Assembly (NCBI GenBank): GCA_049317525.1 | Contig: JBMOIC010000022.1 | Location: 1 to 42,748 of the forward strand | DNA: 42,748 nt | From: UBA961 sp049317525 | GTDB lineage: Bacteria; Bacteroidota; Ignavibacteria; Kapaibacteriales; UBA961 | Direction: 5' to 3' | Shown: piece after piece, positions 1 to 7,727 of the stretch | How positions within the stretch are numbered: the stretch's first letter is position 1 | Layout of the letters: each line of letters begins with the position of its first letter | Position numbers and translations under genes: made by a program | Notes under the pieces: generated by a model | Seen by the model: the letters and a program-made list of their open reading frames with translations, nothing else | What the model was told of the DNA's origin: nothing | Database searches by the model: none

Positions 1-209
1 ATAGCATCTTGCGGCCTGGTGTTAATACCCTCCGTGCCAGCTCCTGATTGAAGTTGAGTAAGGATACTTTCAACAATACGCATAGATTCTTTCTGCTTCT
101 TCATTAAACCTTCTTCCGCTTCATCTCTTTCTACGATGATAATTAGAAGTTCAAGAATAACAGCCAAATATAAAACGAAATATACTTTTCCGGCTCCGCC
201 TTTAGACAT
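1..209 (-). CDS. N-terminal part of an unassigned single-pass membrane protein (runs off the window)
   Basis: Reading leftwards from an ATG at 209-207, the frame stays open for 69 codons to the window edge. It starts MSKGGAGKVYF, followed by one hydrophobic helix at about residues 10-26 (YFVLYLAVILELLIIIV). A charged, probably helical stretch follows (ERDEAEEGLMKKQKESMRIV). A GGAG about 8 bases upstream supports this start. The layout of a short N-terminus, one membrane helix and then a helical periplasmic part resembles type IX secretion GldM/PorM, but the sequence does not carry the usual GldM start, so I do not assign that name. The real length is unknown because the rest lies outside the window. 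Confidence 0.7.
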   Translation of the reverse strand, partial: MSKGGAGKVYFVLYLAVILELLIIIVERDEAEEGLMKKQKESMRIVESILTQLQSGAGTEGINTRPQDA

Positions 210-393
210 AGCTTAGCTCCGCTTGAAAAACATAAAGCAAATAATACCATTAAAAGATTTCAATCTTTTAATAAACGATTCAGTTGCTTATTAATAACAA
301 GTAAAGAATGATAATAATAAGAAATGTTATGAGTTAATGATAGATTTTCATTGTAACATCTATTAAAAACTGTGCCAAAACATAGATAAAAAG

Positions 394-423
394 AAAATAA
401 TTGGCCCGAAGGCCAATTATTTT
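394..423 (-). terminator. Intrinsic terminator with a C(UUCG)G tetraloop
   Basis: A perfect 13-bp stem (aaaataattggcc at 394-406 with ggccaattatttt at 411-423) closes a 4-base loop. Read on the minus strand the loop is ttcg closed by C-G, the extra-stable UUCG tetraloop. It lies 7 bases beyond the stop of the minus-strand gene at 430-657. The A/T ends of the stem give a U-run in either direction, so it may also stop plus-strand transcripts. Confidence 0.85.
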
Positions 424-429
424 TATGCA

Positions 430-657
430 TTAGTTCTTTGGCGCGATGCTTTTTTGAGAAATATCTGTTGAAGTTGAGCTTTTATCAGCCTTTGCTTCTT
501 TAGAATTCTTCTTTTTGCAACATGCCATACCATCTTCTTTGGAAGCTTCTTTGGCACATTCTACTTTTGCTTTATTTCCGCAATCTGCATTCATGGCAAC
601 TGGTACGCACATGAAAGCTCCCAACAATAATGCTGCAAACATATTTTTTGCACTCAT
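430..657 (-). CDS. Small secreted Cys/Lys-rich protein, function unknown
   Basis: The product is 75 residues. A signal peptide (MSAKNMFAALLLGAFM...AMNA) is followed by a mature part of about 50 residues that is rich in Lys, Glu, Ala and Ser. Mature cysteines sit at about residues 26, 34 and a CC pair at 46-47, followed by KKK. The frame is open further upstream, but the ATG at 657-655 has a GGAG about 7 bases before it and starts directly with the signal peptide, so I chose it. The gene is single, with its own terminator at 394-423. The Cys pattern could bind metal or form disulfides, but no family was recognised. Small size and low complexity limit the call. Confidence 0.6.
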   Translation of the reverse strand: MSAKNMFAALLLGAFMCVPVAMNADCGNKAKVECAKEASKEDGMACCKKKNSKEAKADKSSTSTDISQKSIAPKN

Positions 658-923
658 AACATTCTCCATTACATCGAAAAAAATATTATACAATTCATAC
701 AGTGTTAGTCACCAATATGCAATATAGATATAAAAGACCCTTCAGACAAAGTTTTTTTGATTAGAAGAATTCTTCCCGCCCCGAGTGTATGTGTATTGAC
801 AATTCAATAATACAAACCTTACAAAGTCATACATTTTATTTTCTTTACACTTTACAATCTCTTTTCTTATACCGTTAATTCGTAAATTAGGTTAATTGTT
901 TTACATAAAAATGTTAAATCTTA

Positions 924-2063
924 ATGATATATTTAGATAACTCTGCTACTACTCAAATAGACAAAGAAGTTGTTGAGTCTATGTTGCCTTGGCTCTATGA
1001 AGAATATGGCAATCCTTCGTCTATTTATTCTTTGGGAAGAAAAGCCAGAGTTGCTATAGAAAATGCACGAACAGAAATTGCTCATGCCCTTCATGCTCAT
1101 CCTGCAGAAATTATTTTTACTAGTGGTGGAACCGAATCAAACAATACTGTTCTTAAAAGTTGTATTCATGAGTCTAAGCTAGTTAAAGCATTAGCTATCT
1201 CTTCTATTGAACATCATGCTATCATTCATCCAGCCGAAATTTTATCTAAACAAGGTATTCAGGTTCAATATATTCATGTTAATCAAGATGGGCTTATACC
1301 CACAGATGAACTAAAAAATTATCAATTAGATAATACTCTTATCAGCATCATGCATGCCAATAATGAAACTGGTAGTATTCAACCAATAAAGGCTATCAAA
1401 GATCTTTTACCATCTTCAGCATTGCTTCATTCTGATGCTGTTCAAAGTTTTGGTAAAATCCCTGTATTGGTAGATGAACTTGGCATTGATTTTTTGACAA
1501 TATCAGCCCATAAAATACATGGCCCCAAAGGTATTGGTGCTTTGTTTATTAAAAAAGGCATTGATTTTAAAGCTCATCAACAAGGTGGTGGACAAGAGCG
1601 CAATAGACGTGCCGGTACCGAATCACCAGCTTTAATAGTTGGATTTCAAACTGCTGTCAGAATTGCTATCAATCAATTAGAAAAAAATGCAGAGCATATG
1701 TATTCTTTGAAACAATTTCTAATTAATAATATTATTTCTCTGATTCCAGATATTCATATCAATGGCCCCATAAATACTCAGACATCATTACCATCAATTG
1801 TTAATATATCTTTTCCAAATCGACCCAATATTGATGGAGAATCTTTATTGCAAATGATGGATATTCAAGATATTGCTGTATCTAATGGATCTGCTTGTGT
1901 ATCTGGAAGCCAACAACCTTCACATGTATTGTCGGCAATGGGTCGTTCTCAAAAAGAAGCCAAAGCAGCAATTAGATTTTCTTTTTCTAAATACACTACT
2001 GAAGCTGAAATTCTAAAAGCTATTCATACATTAAAAGACATTCTTGATTCATTTGAATCTTAA
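924..2063 (+). CDS. iscS: Cysteine desulfurase, NifS/IscS family
   Basis: This PLP-dependent class V aminotransferase-fold enzyme (379 residues) removes sulfur from L-cysteine as a persulfide for Fe-S cluster or thio-cofactor assembly. The PLP lysine is K197 in SAHKIHGPKG. H97 (IEHHA), D171 and Q174 (HSDAVQS) match the cofactor-stacking and cofactor-binding residues of IscS. The catalytic cysteine is C325 in SNGSACVSGS, in the loop typical of the IscS/NifS group. Length is normal. No IscU, IscR or Suf gene is adjacent, so it may instead serve tRNA thiolation. No clear Shine-Dalgarno precedes the ATG. Its stop lies one base from the stop of the convergent gene on the other strand, with no terminator between. 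Confidence 0.93.
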   Translation: MIYLDNSATTQIDKEVVESMLPWLYEEYGNPSSIYSLGRKARVAIENARTEIAHALHAHPAEIIFTSGGTESNNTVLKSCIHESKLVKALAISSIEHHAIIHPAEILSKQGIQVQYIHVNQDGLIPTDELKNYQLDNTLISIMHANNETGSIQPIKAIKDLLPSSALLHSDAVQSFGKIPVLVDELGIDFLTISAHKIHGPKGIGALFIKKGIDFKAHQQGGGQERNRRAGTESPALIVGFQTAVRIAINQLEKNAEHMYSLKQFLINNIISLIPDIHINGPINTQTSLPSIVNISFPNRPNIDGESLLQMMDIQDIAVSNGSACVSGSQQPSHVLSAMGRSQKEAKAAIRFSFSKYTTEAEILKAIHTLKDILDSFES

Positions 2064-2064
2064 A

Positions 2065-2598
2065 TTATTTGCTCTTTGTTAATGAAATATGTGCTCGCAT
2101 TTTATCATATTTTTTTGTTCCAATTCCCTTCACATTCATAATATCTTCTATTTTATCAAATCCTTCTTGTTCTCTATATTCAATTATTCTTTCTGCTGTT
2201 GCTTCGCCTATACCAGGCAGTTTCATCAAATCATTTTTTGAAGCTTTTTGTATATCGATGATTTGTCCAGCAGACACCTTAGCATGAGAAGCAGAAGGGA
2301 AAGCCCCTTGTTTTTTAACAATTGTATCTGCACGTGCAAGTTCTGTTAAAGGATTCCCACTATCATCAATTCCTGTAAAAGTGCTTTGTTCTGCATAAGA
2401 CAAACTATCTAAGATATGATTAAACATCTCTGCAGATTGAAGCGAATGATCTTCCATCAAACTGTGTGGTTGAATGAACTTAATCAATATTCCTAGCATT
2501 CCACCTGAAACCAGCATAGATAAAACAAGAAACTCTCCTTTACTAATTCCACATACTGATTGGAAAAAAGTTCTAATTTTTTGAGCATATCCCCTCAT
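2065..2598 (-). CDS. ComEA-like helix-hairpin-helix protein, membrane anchored
   Basis: The 177-residue protein has an N-terminal membrane segment (LVLSMLVSGGMLGILIKFI, about residues 24-42) and a linker. Its C-terminal ComEA-type double HhH domain starts near residue 113, with LMKLPGIGEATAERIIEYRE and then IEDIMNVKGIGTKKYDKM. Such domains bind DNA without sequence specificity, and in competent bacteria ComEA takes up DNA in the periplasm. Many Bacteroidota have short HhH proteins of unproven role, so competence is an inference. It is the last gene of a likely grpE-dnaJ operon, 25 bases after dnaJ, with its own AGGGG ribosome site 6 bases before the ATG. Confidence 0.8.
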   Translation of the reverse strand: MRGYAQKIRTFFQSVCGISKGEFLVLSMLVSGGMLGILIKFIQPHSLMEDHSLQSAEMFNHILDSLSYAEQSTFTGIDDSGNPLTELARADTIVKKQGAFPSASHAKVSAGQIIDIQKASKNDLMKLPGIGEATAERIIEYREQEGFDKIEDIMNVKGIGTKKYDKMRAHISLTKSK

Positions 2599-2623
2599 GA
2601 TTTCCCCTGATTTTACATGTATA

Positions 2624-3811
2624 TTATGAAAATGCTCCTTTCACTTTGTCGAATAAAGCACTTTTTTTCTTTTTACCTTGTTCGTGATCTGTAAAATAAT
2701 GCGATCTGTCTGGATTTATATGATTAGACCCAGATAAATCTTGTATAGTTTTCTTTTCTTGAGAAGTTAATGAAGTTGGAACATATACATTAATATGTAC
2801 ATGTTGGCTTCCTTTTCCATTAGCTTGTAAATGTTTTATTCCTTTATCTTTTAATTGTATCACCGTTCCTGGTTGTGTACCTGGTTCTATTGAAATAGAT
2901 TGCGAGCCATAAAGAGTAGGAACTTCAATGGAAGCACCTAAAGAAGCTTCTGGATAACTGACAGATAATTCGAATAATACATCATCATTATCTCTGATAA
3001 ATAGAGGATGTTCTTTTTCTTCAATAACAACTAATACATCTCCAGAATCTCCGCCTCGTCTGCCTGCATTCCCTTTTCCACGCAATGGTATATAATTGCC
3101 TTCACTCACACCAGCTGGAATATCTAATGTTTCGGTGCTTTCTCCTTGTGATCTTCCTTCACCCGAACAAGAACCACATAGTTCTTTGATAATATTACCA
3201 GACCCACCACAATTTGCACATGGAGCAATATTGACAAATTGACCAAACATAGACCTAGAAACTTGCCTTACCTCACCTGCACCATTACAAACAGAACATG
3301 TTGTATAACCAGATTTAGATTTTGCGCCACTGCCGCCACATCCAGTGCAAGTACAGAATTTCTTAATCTTTATCGTTTTAGAAACTCCAAGAGCAATTTC
3401 TTCTAATGTAAGAGGCATTCTGATTCTTAAATCTTGCCCGGGTTGGCCCATAGATGGCTGACGTCTACCACCGCCACTACCACCAAAGAATTCATCAAAA
3501 ATTGAATTGCCTTGTCCACCAAAAAACTGATTAAAAACACTAAAGACATCATTCATATTTTGATAAGAATGGAAATCTTGTCCACTCTTCATGCCCTGAT
3601 GTCCAAATCTGTCATATTTAGATCTTTTATCGGAATCATTAAGAACTTCGAATGCTTCGGTTGCTTCTTTAAATTTTTCTTCAGCTTCCTTATTATCGGG
3701 ATTTCTATCAGGATGAAATTGCAAGGCTAATTTTCTATATGAAGATTTTATTTCGTCTAATCCGGCGCTTTTGCTTAGGCCAAGCACTTCATAGTAATCA
3801 CGTTTTTGCAT
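2624..3811 (-). CDS. dnaJ: Chaperone DnaJ (Hsp40, type I)
   Basis: This co-chaperone delivers unfolded proteins to DnaK and stimulates its ATPase. All type I parts are present in 395 residues. The J domain has HPD at residues 33-35. A Gly/Phe-rich linker follows at about 85-120. The zinc domain has four CxxCxGxG repeats (C155/C158, C172/C175, C198/C201, C212/C215). The C-terminal substrate domains end in a basic tail. It lies 35 bases after grpE on the same strand, and dnaK is not in the window. The upstream sequence is AT-rich without an obvious Shine-Dalgarno. Confidence 0.97.
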   Translation of the reverse strand: MQKRDYYEVLGLSKSAGLDEIKSSYRKLALQFHPDRNPDNKEAEEKFKEATEAFEVLNDSDKRSKYDRFGHQGMKSGQDFHSYQNMNDVFSVFNQFFGGQGNSIFDEFFGGSGGGRRQPSMGQPGQDLRIRMPLTLEEIALGVSKTIKIKKFCTCTGCGGSGAKSKSGYTTCSVCNGAGEVRQVSRSMFGQFVNIAPCANCGGSGNIIKELCGSCSGEGRSQGESTETLDIPAGVSEGNYIPLRGKGNAGRRGGDSGDVLVVIEEKEHPLFIRDNDDVLFELSVSYPEASLGASIEVPTLYGSQSISIEPGTQPGTVIQLKDKGIKHLQANGKGSQHVHINVYVPTSLTSQEKKTIQDLSGSNHINPDRSHYFTDHEQGKKKKSALFDKVKGAFS

Positions 3812-3846
3812 AATGTTAAGATATTAAAGAGTGAATGTCGAAAATA

Positions 3847-4389
3847 TTAATCTTGGGATCCAGCCGAAGTGATAACTCTAGAATGGCGTATCACTTTTTC
3901 TTTTAACTTAAATCCTCTTTGAATTTCTTGAATGATATAGCCTTCTGGAGTTTCTGGAGATGGAATATGTGCTAAAGCTTCATGCATATCAACATTGAAA
4001 AGTTCTCCGGTGACACTTGGGATTGGACATACACCTGCTTCTTCAAATGTTTTAAGAGCCTTGGCATATATCATTTCTACTCCTTTAAGAAACCCTTGAT
4101 AGTCTACATTTTTTTTAGCAGCATCTAAAGCAGCATGCAAATCATCAACTACCGGCAACATTTTTATAATAAGGTGCTCATTGGCATAATCAATGATTTC
4201 TTGTTTTTCTTTAAGTGTTCTACGGCGAAAATTCTCGAATTCAGCTGTTTTTCTAAGAACAGTTTCTTTTAATTCGTCACGTTCGCGCTCTATTTGTTCA
4301 ATATATGATTCTTCTGATATATGTTCATCGTGGGATGGATACTCTAAAGTATCATCATTTTCAAAATCAGCTTCAGATTCTGTTGTCAT
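3847..4389 (-). CDS. grpE: Nucleotide exchange factor GrpE
   Basis: GrpE releases ADP from DnaK. The 180-residue product has an acidic disordered N-terminus, then a long helix (ERDELKETVLRKTAEFENFRRRTLKEK). The typical beta-wing end follows (GFKLKEKVIRHSRVITS), including the conserved FxNFRRR and LxxxVRxSxV patterns. I start it at the ATG at 4389-4387; a TTG three codons upstream would add only M-H-T. It opens the grpE-dnaJ-HhH operon and is divergent from the ribonuclease gene at 4568. No CIRCE-type repeat was seen in the 178-base gap, so the heat-shock control mode is unknown. Confidence 0.95.
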   Translation of the reverse strand: MTTESEADFENDDTLEYPSHDEHISEESYIEQIERERDELKETVLRKTAEFENFRRRTLKEKQEIIDYANEHLIIKMLPVVDDLHAALDAAKKNVDYQGFLKGVEMIYAKALKTFEEAGVCPIPSVTGELFNVDMHEALAHIPSPETPEGYIIQEIQRGFKLKEKVIRHSRVITSAGSQD

Positions 4390-4537
4390 TGTGTGCAAGT
4401 ATTATAATAATTGATTGAAAATAAGTGATATGTGTAAAATAATTGCTTTATGACGAAGCATATTTATGTTCATTTTATTTAAATACAAACTTAATGATTC
4501 ATTTGTTGTGAATGGTCTTTATCTGCCCTTTTTTATC

Positions 4538-4545
4538 TAAATTTG
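4538..4545 (+). promoter_or_regulatory. Putative Bacteroidota -7 promoter box upstream of the RNase gene
   Basis: TAAATTTG matches the Bacteroidota sigma-A -7 consensus TAnnTTTG exactly and ends 22 bases before the ATG at 4568. No convincing -33 TTG was found at ideal spacing, which is common in AT-rich promoters. The leader would be only about 15 bases long. Confidence 0.4.
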
Positions 4546-4567
4546 CCATCAATTAGCGTATGAATCA

Positions 4568-6430
4568 ATGAATTATCATATAGATATGAGAAAAGAAATA
4601 GTAATAGCATCTTCCTTGAATGAAACGAGAATTGCCATAACAGAAAATGGCGAATTATCTGAATTATTTGTAGAAGTGCCTGATAAAGAACGTTATGTTG
4701 GCAATGTATATATGGGGCGTGTAGAAAAAATTATTCAAGGGATGAATGCAGCTTTTGTCGATATAGGCCTTCCACAAGGTGCTTTTTTACATTTTTCTGA
4801 TGTTGATTCTTCACTTGAAGAATCTTTTTTTACCGAAGATGAAGATGATGATGACACATCTAAAGATGTTTTGGACCAACCTCATGAAAGCTTTATAAAA
4901 ATTGAATATTCAGAACCAAGCAGTTTATTTGTACCTCCATCCGATATTGCAGAAGCAGATTTATCTGAATTATTAAGTGCCTTATTAATGCAACCAACAG
5001 TTGGTAAGCCTGCTGGATATAATGAAATACTTGCTAAAGAACTTCTTGAGCAAAATGAGATAGAAACAGAACAAACACATTCTACTATCAATGCTTCTAT
5101 GTCTGATTCAGCAGCAATTGCATTAAGACTCAAAAAAATGCCTCCGAAGCAGAATGTAAATGCAAAACCGCTGCCAACATTTAGTACAAAGAGATCTGGA
5201 TTAATCAGCATAAATCTTCAGCCCAAACAAACAATTATTGTTCAAGTTGTTCGAGAAGGATATTCTTCCAAAGGTGTGCGTGTTACAACTAAAGTTGCAT
5301 TGCCTGGCAGATATATGGTTTTGCTTCCTTTTGATAATTTAATTGGTGTTTCCAGAAAGATTGGTTCTGTTAAAGAAAGAAAACGTTTAAGACAATTAGC
5401 AAAATCTTTGATACAACCTGGTATTGGTTGCATTGTTCGAACAGCCGCCGAAGATAAAACAGATCAAGAATTAAGTAGAGATTGGGCTGCACTTGTAGAA
5501 CAATGGAAAGAAATGGAGAATAATGTAAAAATTGCAAAAGCACCTTCTTTATTATACAAAGACAAAAATATCACAGGAAGTGTTATTCGAGATTTATTTA
5601 CAGAAGAAGTTGAGCGCGTTGTTATCGACTCACCAAAACTATATAAAGAAATTACCAGTTATTTGCATTGGGTAGCACCTGAATTAAGTGCAAAAGTAGA
5701 GATGTACCAAGGGCGTAAAGCATTATTCGACTATTTCAAATTAGAAAAATCCATTCAAGAAACATATGCAAGAAAAGTCTATTTGCCAAGTGGTGGATCG
5801 ATTGTCATAGATCAAACCGAGGCAATGCATGTTGTAGATGTCAATAGTGGCCGTTCTACAAGCGAGCATGAACAAGAAAAAAGTGCATTCAGAAATAATA
5901 TGGAAGCATTAAAAGCTGTAGCTAAGCAATTAAGACTAAGAGATATAGGCGGAATGATCATTATCGATTTTATTGATATGATGCTAGAAGAAAATCGGAA
6001 GAAACTCTATAATGAAATGCGTCGCGAACTTAGTAAAGATCGAGCAAAAACTGTAGTATATCCTATCACTCAGCTTGGTTTATTGCAGATTACACGCCAA
6101 AGAATCAGACAAGCCATATCAGAAAGGCTTACCGATACATGTACAGTATGCGATGGAGCTGGAAGGATACGCTCTCGATCAGTCATTCTGCATTCAATCG
6201 AGAGATGGCTAACATCATTTAGAGCCCAAAACTTAGATTTTAGTGTCGAATTAATTGTGCATCCTTCGATGGCAGAATATTTAACAGAGGGAGCAATCTC
6301 TAGACTTTCAAAATTGATGATAAAGCATTTTGTTAAAATTAAACTAGACATCAATGACAATATTAATCCAGATGAATTTACTTTTGTGTCTACAAGAACA
6401 TTTAGAGATATAACATCTGATTATTTATAA
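4568..6430 (+). CDS. rng: Ribonuclease E/G family endoribonuclease with an insertion in the S1 region
   Basis: This single-strand-specific endoribonuclease acts in rRNA maturation and mRNA decay. An S1-like fold begins at about residue 40 (YVGNVYMGRVEKI...AFVDIG). The DNase I-like catalytic half carries D424 (VVDVNSGR) and D467 (IIIDFIDMM). Their spacing of 43 residues equals that of the metal-binding pair D303/D346 in E. coli RNase E. The Zn-link is CTVCDG (C525, C528). At 620 residues it exceeds a typical RNase G of about 490-520. The excess is mainly an acidic, low-complexity insertion at about residues 82-205, splitting the S1 domain. The start could also be M7 (MRKEIVIAS). A small H1-like gene follows 16 bases downstream. 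Confidence 0.92.
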   Translation: MNYHIDMRKEIVIASSLNETRIAITENGELSELFVEVPDKERYVGNVYMGRVEKIIQGMNAAFVDIGLPQGAFLHFSDVDSSLEESFFTEDEDDDDTSKDVLDQPHESFIKIEYSEPSSLFVPPSDIAEADLSELLSALLMQPTVGKPAGYNEILAKELLEQNEIETEQTHSTINASMSDSAAIALRLKKMPPKQNVNAKPLPTFSTKRSGLISINLQPKQTIIVQVVREGYSSKGVRVTTKVALPGRYMVLLPFDNLIGVSRKIGSVKERKRLRQLAKSLIQPGIGCIVRTAAEDKTDQELSRDWAALVEQWKEMENNVKIAKAPSLLYKDKNITGSVIRDLFTEEVERVVIDSPKLYKEITSYLHWVAPELSAKVEMYQGRKALFDYFKLEKSIQETYARKVYLPSGGSIVIDQTEAMHVVDVNSGRSTSEHEQEKSAFRNNMEALKAVAKQLRLRDIGGMIIIDFIDMMLEENRKKLYNEMRRELSKDRAKTVVYPITQLGLLQITRQRIRQAISERLTDTCTVCDGAGRIRSRSVILHSIERWLTSFRAQNLDFSVELIVHPSMAEYLTEGAISRLSKLMIKHFVKIKLDINDNINPDEFTFVSTRTFRDITSDYL

Positions 6431-6446
6431 AATGTAGGACTCATTC

Positions 6447-6686
6447 ATGAATCAATTCCAAGATTTACTTGTTTTAGTTCAAAGCTTTGAGAAAGATTTT
6501 GAAAAGTTTTTTGAGTCTCAAAATAAAGAAGCAGGAATTAGAGTTAGAAAGCATATGCAAATGCTAAAACAAAAAGCTAAATCAATTAGAGATGGCGTAC
6601 AAACTGAAAAAAAAGAATTCCCTACAAAAAGACAAGATGTTTCATTAAAAAATAAACAAAATAATCCTTCAACAAAATTGACATAA
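6447..6686 (+). CDS. Histone H1-like nucleoid protein (Hc1 family)
   Basis: The 79-residue basic protein starts with LLVLVQSFEKDFEKFFESQNKEAGIRVRKHMQML, read here in pieces. The EKDFEKF and AGxRVRKxMQ patterns are typical of short H1/Hc1-like proteins found across Bacteroidota, which are thought to bind DNA and shape the nucleoid. The tail is rich in Lys, Gln and Asn. An AGGA lies 8 bases before the ATG. It follows the RNase E/G gene after 16 bases and is probably co-transcribed with it. Confidence 0.8.
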   Translation: MNQFQDLLVLVQSFEKDFEKFFESQNKEAGIRVRKHMQMLKQKAKSIRDGVQTEKKEFPTKRQDVSLKNKQNNPSTKLT

Positions 6687-6771
6687 TTACTATTGTTTAC
6701 TTATTTGGCAAGTAGAATATTAATAGTAACTTTACATTAAATTATACTATTCAAGCTTCACATAATTGTAT

Positions 6772-7614
6772 ATGGATCTACGTTTTCTTTTAATCATTTC
6801 GGGCATCATAGGTAGCTTGGCTATTCTTAGCATTATCATTACTATTGATGTTAAGTTAAAAGTAAAAAAAGGCATTGCTATGCTTCGTGATTTATCTTTT
6901 GATAAAACACCCTTGTATTCTATTGAGCATAGCCTTGCATCATGCCCAAAACCAGTAAAAATATATTTAGAACATGCTTTAGCATTGCAGAATAAGATGA
7001 TACATTTTGCAAGTTTAAAGCAGATTGGTGAGTTTAGAACATCGATAGATGGTGAATGGAGTCCAATGCGAGCAGATGGTCATTTTTTAGCCACTAAACC
7101 TGGCTTTATTTGGAAATCTCGCTTTGGTTCTGGTTTCATTCCTACTAAAACAGCGTGGTTAGAGCTTTTAGATGGTAAAGGATTTGGATCAGTTAAATTT
7201 TTAGGATTATTCACCATTTTAAATCCAAGTGGCTATGAAGCTGATATTTCCCTATTATCTAGATATTTAATGGAATCTATATGGTTTCCAACTGCTTTAT
7301 TACCAAGTAATTATCTAAGTTGGAAAGCAGTTGATGATATGAATGCAATTGCTACCTTATCATATGGAACTCAACATGTATCTGCACAGTTTACATTCAA
7401 TGAAAACGGTGATATAGCATATATTACATCGCATGATAAGTATAGAGACTTTAAAGGATCTTTCGAAAAAGAACAGTTTACTTTACACTGTAAAAATTAT
7501 CAGGTATTCCAGCATATTAGGATTCCTTCTGAAGTAGAATTTGTATGGAATTTAGAAAAACAAGATTTCTCTTATGGGAAATTCAAGATTACTTCTCTAA
7601 CATATGAATTCTAA
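6772..7614 (+). CDS. DUF6544-like protein with an N-terminal membrane anchor
   Basis: The 280-residue product has an N-terminal hydrophobic helix (LLIISGIIGSLAILSIII) and a soluble domain with the pattern of the DUF6544 family. Visible features are an N-terminal PVKIYLEHAL segment, FIWKSRFG, and the conserved ESIWFPTALLPS followed by W and a C-terminal beta-rich part ending in FKITSLTYEF. The biochemical role of the family is unknown. I start at the ATG at 6772; a TTG two codons earlier is also open. It stands alone between the H1-like gene and nuoF, with 113 bases to the latter. Confidence 0.65.
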   Translation: MDLRFLLIISGIIGSLAILSIIITIDVKLKVKKGIAMLRDLSFDKTPLYSIEHSLASCPKPVKIYLEHALALQNKMIHFASLKQIGEFRTSIDGEWSPMRADGHFLATKPGFIWKSRFGSGFIPTKTAWLELLDGKGFGSVKFLGLFTILNPSGYEADISLLSRYLMESIWFPTALLPSNYLSWKAVDDMNAIATLSYGTQHVSAQFTFNENGDIAYITSHDKYRDFKGSFEKEQFTLHCKNYQVFQHIRIPSEVEFVWNLEKQDFSYGKFKITSLTYEF

Positions 7615-7684
7615 TTTTACACTAACTTTTTTATTCTATTCGCAATCAGTAATGATCGCTGCTTTTTTATAGAATTAAAAACAC

Positions 7685-7692
7685 TATATTTG
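7685..7692 (+). promoter_or_regulatory. Putative Bacteroidota -7 promoter box for nuoF
   Basis: TATATTTG is an exact TAnnTTTG match, 35 bases upstream of the nuoF ATG. An AGAGG ribosome site at 7714-7718 lies between, giving a sensible short leader of about 30 bases. Confidence 0.5.
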
Positions 7693-7727
7693 CCCAATAA
7701 ATCATCTCTCAACAGAGGCTTTGAACT

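Noticed and set aside
2061..2067. Missing terminator between convergent iscS and the HhH gene taken as a sign of gene fusion or error
   Set aside because: Both frames close cleanly with separate stop codons one base apart, and close convergent ends also occur at 9704-9707, so this is ordinary compact packing.
4882..5211. 109-codon minus-strand frame inside the RNase E/G gene
   Set aside because: It lies opposite the low-complexity insertion and shows no recognisable domain or start signal.
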